64,000 bases of DNA, taken from assembly GCF_037646345.1 (NCBI RefSeq), contig NZ_JBBEWR010000004.1, forward strand, positions 181,642 to 245,641. The letters run 5' to 3'. Shown one piece after another: positions 16,997 through 26,097 of the stretch. The notes under the pieces were generated by a model. That model searched no databases. It worked only from the letters and a program-made list of their open reading frames with translations, and was not told where the DNA came from. This stretch comes from Ascidiimonas aurantiaca (GTDB lineage Bacteria; Bacteroidota; Bacteroidia; Flavobacteriales; Flavobacteriaceae). Both the position numbers and the translations under genes were made by a program. The first letter of the stretch is position 1, and every line of letters starts with the position of its first letter.

Positions 16997-18031
16997 TTAA
17001 TAACGAACGGGCTCGTATTCTTTTACGGCTTCAATAAATGCTTTGGCATGATCTACAGGTATATGTGGTAGAATACCATGCCCAAGGTTTACGATGTACT
17101 GGTCTTTTCCAAATTCATTGATCATTTGGTGCACCATTTTTTTGATCACAGGTATGGGAGATAACAACCGGGAAGGATCGAAATTTCCCTGAAGTGTGAT
17201 GTTGCCTCCTGTAAGATAACGGGCATTTCGTGCAGAACAGGTCCAATCTACCCCCAGTGCCGATGCTTTGCTTTTAGCCATTTCCCCAAGAGCGAACCAG
17301 CACCCTTTTCCAAAAACGATCACTTCGGTTTCAGGGGCCAGGGCATCTACAATTTGCTGAATGTATTTCCAGGAGAATTCTTTATAATCTTCAGGCGATA
17401 GCATACCGCCCCAACTATCAAATATTTGCACAGCATTCACACCTGCCTTCACTTTTTCTTTAAGATAGAGAATAGTGGTATCTGTAATTTTTTGCAATAG
17501 GGTATGTGCAGCCTCCGGCTGTGAAAAGCAAAATCCTTTGGCAGTATCAAAACTTTTAGAACCTTTGCCTTCTACGGCATAACAAAGTATCGTCCACGGA
17601 GAGCCGGCAAAACCAATAAGAGGTACTTCATTCGCCAGCATTTCTTTAGTAAGTTTTATGGCATCCATAACATAGCCGAGGGTTTCGTTAATATCCGGAA
17701 CCACTACCTGTTCAACATCCTGTGCCGAACGTATGGGATTGGGTAACCACGGGCCTACCCCGGGTCTCATCTCTACCTCGATATTCATAGCTTGCGGGAT
17801 CACCAGAATATCTGAAAATAGTATGGCAGCATCGGGTTTTACAATACGTATGGGCTGTACGGTAATCTCTGCTGCCAGTTCTGGGGTACGGCATCGGGTA
17901 AAGAAATCATATTTATCGCGAAGGGCTCTAAACTCTGGTAAATAACGCCCAGCCTGACGCATCATCCACACTGGTGGACGCTCTACTGATTCTCCTTTTA
18001 AAGCTCTTAAAAATAAATCGTTTTTAATCAT
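16997..18031 (-). CDS. hemE: Uroporphyrinogen decarboxylase HemE
   Basis: 344 aa cytosolic enzyme that decarboxylates uroporphyrinogen III to coproporphyrinogen III. The N-terminal signature PPVWMMRQAGRYLPE is complete, as are GFAGSPWTILCY and the C-terminal NLGHGILPHIP with its active-site His. Its start overlaps the hemD end by 8 bases. Confidence 0.96.
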   Translation of the reverse strand: MIKNDLFLRALKGESVERPPVWMMRQAGRYLPEFRALRDKYDFFTRCRTPELAAEITVQPIRIVKPDAAILFSDILVIPQAMNIEVEMRPGVGPWLPNPIRSAQDVEQVVVPDINETLGYVMDAIKLTKEMLANEVPLIGFAGSPWTILCYAVEGKGSKSFDTAKGFCFSQPEAAHTLLQKITDTTILYLKEKVKAGVNAVQIFDSWGGMLSPEDYKEFSWKYIQQIVDALAPETEVIVFGKGCWFALGEMAKSKASALGVDWTCSARNARYLTGGNITLQGNFDPSRLLSPIPVIKKMVHQMINEFGKDQYIVNLGHGILPHIPVDHAKAFIEAVKEYEPVRY

Positions 18032-18683
18032 TTTTTGAAAAGTGTTTTACTACCTGTACAATTACATTTTCCACAGTGGGTCTGGTGGCAGTACGAAAGG
18101 TATTTGTGTGTTTTTTAACTTCTTGTTCTGTGGTTTTCCCAATACAGAAAGCCATTTCCTGTTTAAGGGTATTTTTTTGTATAAAACTACGTACAGCGCT
18201 GGGGCTAAAAAAAAGAACGCCATCAAATTTTCCCGAAATCTGTTTGGGCGTTTCCCGGGTACGATACACGGGAATTTCTTCAAGGGAAACGGTATGTTCA
18301 TTTAACATATCGGGAAGCTCATCACGGCGGGTTTCTCCGCAAAAAAAGATAAAGTGTTTGCTTGCATGCTTTTTTATAAGGAGGTTAGCAAGTGATTTTG
18401 CATCATACGCATGTTCTATTACATTAAATCCTGATGCCAATGCTAATTCTCTGGTTTTATCTCCTACACAAAACACGTGTTGTACCGGAATGAGTTGTAA
18501 ACTAACCTGTTTAACAGCATTCTGACTTGTAAAAATAGCATTTTCTACAAATTCGGGCCGGGGAAAAGGTACGGGCTCAGTCTGTATAAAATCAGCTTCG
18601 GAAAGTGCAACATTGGCATTGAGCAATAATTCTTTCTGAGCGAGGCTTAATTTTTTTGTTGAAAAGACCCGGGCTATACTCAT
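18024..18683 (-). CDS. hemD: Uroporphyrinogen-III synthase HemD
   Basis: 219 aa, fast-diverging as the family usually is. Support comes from the two-lobed pattern with an N-terminal FSTKKLSLAQ, a central FFCGETRRDELP and the C-lobe GVLFFSPSAVRSF, the HemD hallmark. It closes hydroxymethylbilane to uroporphyrinogen III. The position between hemC (4-base overlap) and hemE makes the call firm. Confidence 0.9.
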   Translation of the reverse strand: MSIARVFSTKKLSLAQKELLLNANVALSEADFIQTEPVPFPRPEFVENAIFTSQNAVKQVSLQLIPVQHVFCVGDKTRELALASGFNVIEHAYDAKSLANLLIKKHASKHFIFFCGETRRDELPDMLNEHTVSLEEIPVYRTRETPKQISGKFDGVLFFSPSAVRSFIQKNTLKQEMAFCIGKTTEQEVKKHTNTFRTATRPTVENVIVQVVKHFSKND

Positions 18684-19594
18684 GACAGTTGTTTCCTTAT
18701 TTCTTTCATGATCGTATCTCCTCCCTGTTGCAAAACTTTCTCAGCACATTGTTTTCCCAGGTCTTTGTACAGATCTGTGGAAATGGTTTTTTCTATATAT
18801 GAGGTTTTGCTTCCGTCAAGTGAAAAAAGAGCACCTTTAAAATGAATTCTATCATTTTCAATAGTGGCTATGGCACCAATGGGAGCGGTACACCCCCCTT
18901 CCAGGGTTCTTAAAAAATCCCGTTCTACGTGAGTAGCCATTCGTGAAGGGTTATGTTCCAGAGTTGTGAGTGCTTCTCTTGAAAAAGCATCATTCTCCAT
19001 GGTAACCACCAGCATGGCACCCTGTGCAGGTGCTGGCACCATCCAGTCGAGTACCAAATGGTTTTGAGGCGTTAAATGAATACGTTCCAGTCCGGCACGC
19101 GCAAAAATGGCTCCGTGCCAGGAATGGTCTTCCAGTTTTTTGAGCCGCGTATTTACATTACCTCTAAGATCGGTTACGGTATGTGAAGGATGGCGATGCA
19201 GCCACTGGGCTTTTCTTCTCAGGCTTCCGGTAGCAATGGTTCCCTCACCTTCCATAAAAGAAATATCTCCTTTGTGTACCAGAATATCTTCGAAAGCGGC
19301 TCTTTTAAGAACAGCGGCAGATACCATGCCTTTGGGAAGGCGGGTAGGTACATCTTTCATACTGTGTACGGCAATATCGATCTCTCCCTTAAGCATGGCT
19401 ACATCCAGGGTTTTGGTAAAGATGCCGGTAATACCCAGTTCATAAAGGGGCTTATCTAATATAAGGTCTCCGGTAGATTTTACGGGAACCAGCAGGGTGT
19501 CGTACCCCTGAGATTGTAATTGTTGTTGTACGGTTTTTGCCTGCCAGAGTGCCAGTTCACTATCTCTGGTACCTATACGTATGGTTTTGCTCAT
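18680..19594 (-). CDS. hemC: Hydroxymethylbilane synthase HemC
   Basis: 304 aa. Polymerises four porphobilinogens. The dipyrromethane cofactor is held by C235 in LEGGCTAPIGA. The N-terminal IRIGTRDSELALWQA, the loop with HSMKDVPTRLP and the arginine-rich ATGSLRRKAQ are all present. It overlaps hemA upstream and hemD downstream by 4 bases each, showing translational coupling. Confidence 0.96.
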   Translation of the reverse strand: MSKTIRIGTRDSELALWQAKTVQQQLQSQGYDTLLVPVKSTGDLILDKPLYELGITGIFTKTLDVAMLKGEIDIAVHSMKDVPTRLPKGMVSAAVLKRAAFEDILVHKGDISFMEGEGTIATGSLRRKAQWLHRHPSHTVTDLRGNVNTRLKKLEDHSWHGAIFARAGLERIHLTPQNHLVLDWMVPAPAQGAMLVVTMENDAFSREALTTLEHNPSRMATHVERDFLRTLEGGCTAPIGAIATIENDRIHFKGALFSLDGSKTSYIEKTISTDLYKDLGKQCAEKVLQQGGDTIMKEIRKQLS

Positions 19595-20847
19595 TTTGAA
19601 GGAGTATCCAGTTGGAAGACTTTTTGAATAAGCTCAATACTTTTGTCTGAACTACCGTTTTGCTCTTTAAGGTGATTGGCAAAGTGAGTGGTGATTTTCT
19701 GAATGATGCGGGTACTAATAATTTCTGCCTGACTTTCGTCAAAGCCCTCTAGTTTTTTTCGTTGAAAATCTATTTCGGCTTCTTTGAGACTATCCAGTTT
19801 CTTTTTAAGGGCCTGAATGGTAGGAGCAAATTTACGGGTTTCCAGCCATTCATTAAAGTCGCTTTTTACTTCGTCTATAATAGCTTGGGCCTTAGGGATA
19901 AATTGTTTTCTTCGCTCCAGGGTGTTATCTGTGATCTTTGAAAGTTGATCGAGATGAACCAGTGTTACATTGCTGAGTTTGGTGACATCATCATCAACAT
20001 TTTTTGGGATAGAGAGATCGAGGATAAGTAATTTTTTATCAGGGTTGATATGTTTCCTGGAAATAGTAGGTTGTTGGGCACCGGTTGCCACGATAAGTAC
20101 ATCTGCCTTTTCTATTTCTAAAGTAAGGTTTTCGTATTTTTTTACAACAAGATTGAACTTTCCGGCAATTTTTTCCGCTTTATCCAGGGTTCGGTTTATA
20201 AGAGTGATCTGGTTATTACGCGTATGTTTTACCAGGTTTTCACAGGTATTTCGCCCGATCTTTCCGGTACCGAAAAGAAGAATGTTTTTTTCAGATACAT
20301 AGGGTACGCGTGAAAGTATATATTGAACAGAAGCAAACGCTACTGAGGTTGCACCTGAAGAGATCTCAGTCTCGTTTTTAATCCGTTTACTGGCCTGTAT
20401 TACCGAATTACATAATCTTTCCAGAAAATGATTGGCGATACCCAGGTCGCGGGAAAGTATAAAGCTTTGTTTTAACTGACTAATAATCTCAAAATCACCA
20501 AGGATTTGACTATCCAGTCCGCAACCTACTTTAAAAAGATGCGAAACGGCCTCGTTGTTTTCATGTACATACAGAACTTCATCAAGCTCTTCTACAGTGC
20601 CATGAGTATGTTCACATAAAAGTCTTGTGAGTTGAAACGGATGCTGTGCAAAACCATACATTTCTGTTCGATTGCAGGTAGAAATAATGATGAGCGCATC
20701 AATACCTTCGTCCTTTGCCTGTATCAACAGGTTTCGTTTGCGTTCATCATCGAGACTAAAATTACCCCGTATGGTTGCATCTGCTTTTTGGTAACTTAAT
20801 CCTACAGCAAAAAAAGTAGGGTGTTTAGATAGGTTGTAACCTTTCAT
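19591..20847 (-). CDS. hemA: Glutamyl-tRNA reductase HemA
   Basis: 418 aa. Makes glutamate-1-semialdehyde from Glu-tRNA, the first committed step of the C5 pathway. The catalytic cysteine is C58 in ISTCNRTEMYG. An NADPH-binding domain (LLFGTGKIGRNTCENL) and a C-terminal dimerisation helix follow. It is first in the minus-strand hem operon. hemL, for the next step, is not in the window. Confidence 0.96.
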   Translation of the reverse strand: MKGYNLSKHPTFFAVGLSYQKADATIRGNFSLDDERKRNLLIQAKDEGIDALIIISTCNRTEMYGFAQHPFQLTRLLCEHTHGTVEELDEVLYVHENNEAVSHLFKVGCGLDSQILGDFEIISQLKQSFILSRDLGIANHFLERLCNSVIQASKRIKNETEISSGATSVAFASVQYILSRVPYVSEKNILLFGTGKIGRNTCENLVKHTRNNQITLINRTLDKAEKIAGKFNLVVKKYENLTLEIEKADVLIVATGAQQPTISRKHINPDKKLLILDLSIPKNVDDDVTKLSNVTLVHLDQLSKITDNTLERRKQFIPKAQAIIDEVKSDFNEWLETRKFAPTIQALKKKLDSLKEAEIDFQRKKLEGFDESQAEIISTRIIQKITTHFANHLKEQNGSSDKSIELIQKVFQLDTPSK

Positions 20848-20953
20848 TCGAGATCAATGGAAATACAGCACAAAAATAGGAGGGGGGCTTTAAAAAAAAT
20901 AACGCTCGCGGAACTTTTTTTACCGCTTCGGGTGATTTACATGTCTGGAAGGC

Positions 20954-20981
20954 ATTGAAAGTACAAAATACCGTACATTTG
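20954..20981 (+). promoter_or_regulatory. Candidate promoter of the AraC-type gene
   Basis: TACATTTG (20974-20981) matches TAnnTTTG exactly and an ATTG (20954-20957) lies 16 bases upstream, a little closer than the usual 17-23. The start codon is 68 bases downstream. Confidence 0.45.
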
Positions 20982-21011
20982 CAGTAATTATGCGAGTTAA
21001 GGAACATATTG

Positions 21012-21028
21012 TTTAGAATGGTTCTAAA
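21012..21028. promoter_or_regulatory. Palindromic candidate operator in front of the AraC-type gene
   Basis: TTTAGAA (21012-21018), TGG, TTCTAAA (21022-21028) form a perfect 7-3-7 inverted repeat 20 bases before the ATG and 31 bases after the candidate -7 element. Its AT-rich form resembles iron-responsive operators of the Fur type; this reading is inference. Confidence 0.4.
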
Positions 21029-21048
21029 TAATTAAAACCAAAGTCTTG

Positions 21049-21942
21049 ATGGAACAAAAGTTAAAAAATAACGCTTCAGGGGCTATTGATGAACTTCTTT
21101 TTGAGGAAGGTTTTATTGTTTTAAAGGCACAAAATGAAACAGATAATACCCAACACATAATCAGGGATATAGACCGTTCTTTTATTCATTTTCACTTTAG
21201 CCTGAAGGGAGTTTCCCAATTCAATTTTAATGAAGGGCGGTACTCTTTAAATGTAGGCGAAGAAAAAGTATTACTTCTTTACAATCCGCAGCGGGATTTG
21301 CCCATAGATATGGAAATGGCTCCCAAATCTTCATTGATATCGGTATTGATCTCTATTCAGAAATTCCACTCACTCTTTTCGCCCGAGGCCGGATATGTCG
21401 ATTTTTTGAGTTCGGAGAACAAGGATAAAAAGTATTATAATGAAACCGCTATTTCTCCTGCTATGGCTGTGGTACTTCATCAGTTGGTAAACTTTAACCT
21501 TCATATCTCGGTTCGCACTTTATTTGTGAAGGCCAAGGTGTATGAATTACTGAGTTTATATTTCCATAAACCTGAAGATGCCGATATAGAACAGTGTCCC
21601 TTTCTGGTAGATGAAGAGAATGTACTCAAAATACGTAAAGCCAAAGATATTATAATTGCCAATATGGCTGAGCCTCCGGGATTGCAGGAACTGGCAAATA
21701 CGGTAGGGCTCAATATTAAAAAACTAAAAGAAGGCTTTAAAGAAATATACGGAGAACCGGTTTATAGTTTTTTATTTGATTATAAAATGACCTATGCCCG
21801 TAAAATGCTGGAGAGTGGTGATTACAATGTAAATGAAGTGGGCCTTAAAGTAGGTTATAGCACAGCGAGCCATTTTATTGCTGCTTTTAAAAAGAAGTTT
21901 GGTATTACTCCCAAGAAATATCTTATGTCTTTAAATGTATAA
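21049..21942 (+). CDS. AraC-family transcriptional regulator of the heme region
   Basis: 297 aa from the ATG at 21049 (a TTG just before it is less likely). The N-terminal about 190 residues are a cupin-like sensing region; the C-terminal about 100 carry two helix-turn-helix motifs: LQELANTVGLNIKKLKEGF, and VGLKVGYSTASHFIAAFKK, followed by the family ending GITPKKYLM. It is divergent from hemA and precedes hemH, so control of heme genes is a fair inference. The ligand is unknown. Confidence 0.85.
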   Translation: MEQKLKNNASGAIDELLFEEGFIVLKAQNETDNTQHIIRDIDRSFIHFHFSLKGVSQFNFNEGRYSLNVGEEKVLLLYNPQRDLPIDMEMAPKSSLISVLISIQKFHSLFSPEAGYVDFLSSENKDKKYYNETAISPAMAVVLHQLVNFNLHISVRTLFVKAKVYELLSLYFHKPEDADIEQCPFLVDEENVLKIRKAKDIIIANMAEPPGLQELANTVGLNIKKLKEGFKEIYGEPVYSFLFDYKMTYARKMLESGDYNVNEVGLKVGYSTASHFIAAFKKKFGITPKKYLMSLNV

Positions 21943-22150
21943 AATGTTGAGAAATAACATACAGGTATTTATTATAATGATATAGAAAAAAGGAATTGTA
22001 AAAAAACAGGCGTTTTGCCTGATGAATGTATTTTTATATCTCACGATTATTTATAGGTTAATTAGTATTTTTGAAAAAAAATTGCTGTGTTTCGTTTTCC
22101 GGTATTTTAACAGATGTTATAGGAGACTTCACAATTAATGTTATTACTAC

Positions 22151-23182
22151 ATGCAGACAAAAAAAGGTGTTTTACTGGTGAACCTGGGTTCGCCAGATAG
22201 TCCGCATCCTAAGGATGTAAAAAAATATTTAGATCAGTTTTTAATGGACGAAAGGGTAATTGATGTGCCCTACTGGCTACGCGTTTTCATTGTAAGAGGT
22301 ATTATTTTAAATACCCGTCCTAAAAAATCGGCTAAAGCCTATCAAAAAATATGGTGGGATGAAGGTTCTCCACTTATTGTGCTTTCTGAAAAGCTTCAGA
22401 AAAAGGTTCAGAAGCTTACATCTGTCCCAATAGCGCTCGCCATGAGGTATGGAAATCCTTCTATTGAGAGTGGACTAAGAGAATTGGCCAATAAAGGGGT
22501 TAATGATGTTTTGTTGATACCCTTGTATCCTCAGTTTGCAATGGCCACCACAGAAACTATACTGGTACTTGCAGAGAAGTTGCGCAAAAAGCATTTTCCT
22601 GAGATGAGTTTTACCTCACTTCCCGCTTTTTACAATCATCCGGATTATATACGGGTGTTGTCAAATTCCATAGAAGAAAGCTTAAAAGGAAAAGATTGGG
22701 AACATATTCTTTTCTCATATCATGGCGTTCCAGAACGTCATATCCGAAAATCTGATATTACCAGATCCCACTGTAAAATTGACGGGCAGTGTTGTAAAAC
22801 GGCATCTCCTGCACATCAGTTTTGTTATCGCCATCAATGTTATGAAACTACCCGGCAGGTGGCAGAATACCTGGAGCTAAAAGAAGGAACCTATTCTTCT
22901 TCCTTTCAATCAAGATTGGGAAGAGACCCCTGGTTACAACCCTTTACAGATGATACCGTAGAGGAGTTTGCTGAGAACGGCACCAAAAAAATGGCTATTG
23001 TAATGCCTGCTTTTGTATCAGATTGCCTGGAAACACTAGAAGAAATTGGCATGGAGGCCAAAGAAGAATTTCTGGAAGAAGGAGGAGAAGAGTTTCATGT
23101 GATTCCCTGCCTGAATGATCGTGAAGACTGGGTAAAGGTCTTGAGCCGCTGGATTGATGAATGGGCGGTTTCAAAATCATAA
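22151..23182 (+). CDS. hemH: Ferrochelatase HemH
   Basis: 343 aa. Inserts Fe2+ into protoporphyrin IX as the last step of heme synthesis. It has VLLVNLGSPDSP at the N-terminus, H191 in FSYHGVPERH, the SRLGRDPWLQPFTDD segment and a C-terminal PAFVSDCLETLEEI with the catalytic Glu. The cysteines in GQCCKTA and CYETTRQ may hold an Fe-S cluster or may be incidental. A TATTTTTG at 22066-22073 could be its -7 promoter element. Confidence 0.95.
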   Translation: MQTKKGVLLVNLGSPDSPHPKDVKKYLDQFLMDERVIDVPYWLRVFIVRGIILNTRPKKSAKAYQKIWWDEGSPLIVLSEKLQKKVQKLTSVPIALAMRYGNPSIESGLRELANKGVNDVLLIPLYPQFAMATTETILVLAEKLRKKHFPEMSFTSLPAFYNHPDYIRVLSNSIEESLKGKDWEHILFSYHGVPERHIRKSDITRSHCKIDGQCCKTASPAHQFCYRHQCYETTRQVAEYLELKEGTYSSSFQSRLGRDPWLQPFTDDTVEEFAENGTKKMAIVMPAFVSDCLETLEEIGMEAKEEFLEEGGEEFHVIPCLNDREDWVKVLSRWIDEWAVSKS

Positions 23183-23300
23183 GAAAAAGGTTTGTGAAAA
23201 TAGAAAACAGAAGGTACATAAAGACATAGGTAATACCGGGTTTTTATGCAAAGCGTGTAGTTTTAATGCCGTATCTTCGCAGCTCATTAAAAAACATTTA

Positions 23301-24650
23301 ATGTCTAAGGTTTCTTCGGCAGAACTGGGCTCCGAACCCATTGGAAAATTACTGGTCAAGCAGGCCGTTCCGGCCTCTATAGGCATCCTGGTAATGTCAC
23401 TCAATATTCTGGTAGATACCATTTTTGTAGGCCAGTGGATAGGTTCTGTAGCCATTGCAGCCATAAATGTAGTACTCCCGGTTTCCTTTTTTATAGGTGC
23501 CCTGGGTATGGCCATAGGTATTGGCGGATCTTCTATTATCTCAAGAGCTTTAGGCGCCGAAAATAAAGAGCGGGCACTGCGCTCTTTTGGAAACCAGATC
23601 ACCCTTACTTTTTTGCTTACCGTGAGCCTGGTAATACTGGGCCTGTTGTTTGTAAATGTGCTTATACCCGCTTTTGGCGGAAAAGGGAACATATTTGAAC
23701 TCGCCAGGATATATTACATCATTGTAGTATGCGGAGTTCCCTTTCTGGCACTCTGCATGATGGGGAACAATGTTATTCGGGCCGAAGGGAAAGCCCGTTT
23801 TGCCATGATCGCCATGATCATACCTTCCATAGGAAACCTGGTACTGGATTTTGTATTCATCAAAATACTCGATATGGGTATGCATGGGGCTGCCTGGGCC
23901 ACTACTATATCCTATATTTTGTGTTTTCTTTATATTTTCTGGTTTTTTATATCCCGTAATTCCGAGCTTAAAATTCAATGGAAACACTTTGGGCTCGATC
24001 TTTCAGTAGTAAAAGAAATAAGCTCCCTGGGCTTTGTTACCCTCGCCAGACAGGCAGTAGTGAGTGTTACCTATCTGTTTATGAATAATATTCTGTTCGA
24101 TCTGGGAGGAGAATCTTCAGTAACCGTTTATGCGATCATAAGCCGTATGCTCATGTTTGCTTTGTTTCCCGTATTGGGAGTAACTCAGGGATTTTTACCC
24201 ATAGCCGGTTATAACTACGGTGCCGAAAAATACAAACGTGTAGAAGCTACTATTGTTACAGCCATGAAATATTCCGTAGGGCTGGGGCTCCTTATTTTTG
24301 TATTGATCATGGTTTTTCCCGAAACCATTACCATGGTGTTTACCAGTGACCCGAAAGTGGTTAGTGATGCACCTGTAGCTATGCGGTGGGTATTTGCCGC
24401 TACGCCCATAGTAGCTATACAGCTTATAGGCTCTGCGTATTTTCAGGCCATAGGGAAAGCAGTACCCGCATTGTTGCTTACCCTCACCCGGCAGGGGCTG
24501 TTTTTTCTGCCCTTAATTTTCATTTTGCCCGTTTTCTTTGGCGAAATGGGGGTTTGGATATCATTTCCGGTAGCCGATGTATTATCTACCATAATCACTG
24601 CTATTTATTTACATTTTGAAGTAAAACGTACCCTCAAAGCATCAGAATAA
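23301..24650 (+). CDS. MATE family efflux transporter
   Basis: 449 aa from the ATG at 23301 (MSKVSSAELGSEPIGKLL). The open frame extends further upstream into hemH, but those residues are not family-like. Twelve membrane segments in two halves are visible, with the MatE features LGMAIGIGGSSIISRALGAE in the first half and GVTQGFLPIAGYNYGAEKY in the second. These proteins export drugs or metabolites by Na+ or H+ antiport. The 118 bases between hemH and this start hold no evident feature. Confidence 0.9.
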   Translation: MSKVSSAELGSEPIGKLLVKQAVPASIGILVMSLNILVDTIFVGQWIGSVAIAAINVVLPVSFFIGALGMAIGIGGSSIISRALGAENKERALRSFGNQITLTFLLTVSLVILGLLFVNVLIPAFGGKGNIFELARIYYIIVVCGVPFLALCMMGNNVIRAEGKARFAMIAMIIPSIGNLVLDFVFIKILDMGMHGAAWATTISYILCFLYIFWFFISRNSELKIQWKHFGLDLSVVKEISSLGFVTLARQAVVSVTYLFMNNILFDLGGESSVTVYAIISRMLMFALFPVLGVTQGFLPIAGYNYGAEKYKRVEATIVTAMKYSVGLGLLIFVLIMVFPETITMVFTSDPKVVSDAPVAMRWVFAATPIVAIQLIGSAYFQAIGKAVPALLLTLTRQGLFFLPLIFILPVFFGEMGVWISFPVADVLSTIITAIYLHFEVKRTLKASE

Positions 24651-24669
24651 CAGGGGGCGGTAAGCTGTT

Positions 24670-26097
24670 TTAGGCTGGTGTACCGGTAGTGTGCTCCTGT
24701 TCAAGAAGAACAGTTATTTCCTTTACAAGTGTTTTTTGCAATCCGTTAATATTGATTAATGATCTACCCCATAAAGTGGGATTATCAAGGCTCTTAAAAA
24801 CTACTTTTTCAATAGTATCGCATTGCCATACACGGGTAAAAAAATCAAGTATTTCAGGCGCGTCCCTAAGTGGGATATCTTGCCCTTTATAATGACCTCT
24901 GTAAAAAACCAGTAAGTGTGCCAGAGATCGTACCAGGCCCCTGGGAAGCATACCTTTTTCCTTTTGGTATGCCAGTATCGAGGGAAGTACACGCACTTTA
25001 AATTTTGAGATAGCATTAAGGGCAATACTTATTAACTCATGTTGAATAAAAGGATTTTTAAAACGCTCTGTTACAGCGTTGGCAAAAGGTATAAGTTCCT
25101 CTTCTGGTTGTGGCAGTGTAGGGAGAATCTCTTCAAAAATTACTTTTTGCATAAAACTCCCTGTAATAGGATCCTCCATGGTTTCTTTAACGGTTTTGAT
25201 ACCTTGTAAGTACCCAATGGGAACCATAGCTGTGTGAGCGCCGTTAAGTACTCTCACTTTTCGTTCGCGGTAAGGAGTGATGTCGTTTACAAAACGTACC
25301 TGTAACCCGGCTTCCTGTACCGGAAAGTGAGTGGCAAGACGTTCGGGCCCTTCAATTACCCAAAGATGAAAAGGTTCTGCGGTTACAACCAGGTTATCGT
25401 CATAACCCAGTTCGGTTTGAACCTGTTTTATGGTTTTAGAAGGGAAGCCCGGTACTATACGGTCTACCAGAGCGTTGCAGAAAGTAACGTTTGTATCCAG
25501 CCATTTTGTAAACTCATGGGGCCATTGCCATAAATCTGTATACCGGAGTACTGCTTCGCGTAACCGGATCCCGTTTTTATCAATAAGCTCACAGGGAATA
25601 ATAGTTAGTCCGTGGCCATCTCCTTTAAATACGTTAAAACGGCGATATAAAAAAATAGCGAGCTTTCCCGGAAAAGAATCGGGTAATATATCAGGGGTGA
25701 TATCCTGTTCGTTAAAATGAATACCGGCTTCGGTTGTATTAGAAATAATGAATTCAAGATGCGGATTAGCTGCCTGTTCCAGGTACTCCCTGGGATGGGT
25801 GTACGGGTTGATCACTCCTTTTACACAGGTAATAAGACGAATGTCTCTTGTTTTATGTCCGTTTTGCAATCCCTGAAGAATTACGTGGTACAAACCTTCC
25901 TGCCGGTTTATGGCGGTTTCCATACCTTTTGCGAGTGGTTGTATTATTTGTACATCTCCATTAAATGATGTTTTTTCATTCATTATATGAATCATCCAGT
26001 CGGCAAAGCCTCTTAGAAAATTCCCTTCTCCAAACTGAAGTACCTTTACAGGGCGATCACTATGGGTATTTGTGGTGGTTCGGTTAAGTTTTTTCAT
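24670..26097 (-). CDS. uxaB: Tagaturonate reductase (altronate oxidoreductase) UxaB
   Basis: 475 aa NAD-dependent enzyme of the mannitol dehydrogenase family that reduces D-tagaturonate to D-altronate. The N-terminal nucleotide-binding site is VLQFGEGNFLRGFADWM. The conserved ITPYRERKVRVLNGAHTAM (catalytic Lys and His region) is complete. It overlaps uxaC by 4 bases and is second in a uxaC-uxaB operon. It completes the galacturonate branch together with uxaA at 46-47.7 kb. Confidence 0.93.
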   Translation of the reverse strand: MKKLNRTTTNTHSDRPVKVLQFGEGNFLRGFADWMIHIMNEKTSFNGDVQIIQPLAKGMETAINRQEGLYHVILQGLQNGHKTRDIRLITCVKGVINPYTHPREYLEQAANPHLEFIISNTTEAGIHFNEQDITPDILPDSFPGKLAIFLYRRFNVFKGDGHGLTIIPCELIDKNGIRLREAVLRYTDLWQWPHEFTKWLDTNVTFCNALVDRIVPGFPSKTIKQVQTELGYDDNLVVTAEPFHLWVIEGPERLATHFPVQEAGLQVRFVNDITPYRERKVRVLNGAHTAMVPIGYLQGIKTVKETMEDPITGSFMQKVIFEEILPTLPQPEEELIPFANAVTERFKNPFIQHELISIALNAISKFKVRVLPSILAYQKEKGMLPRGLVRSLAHLLVFYRGHYKGQDIPLRDAPEILDFFTRVWQCDTIEKVVFKSLDNPTLWGRSLININGLQKTLVKEITVLLEQEHTTGTPA

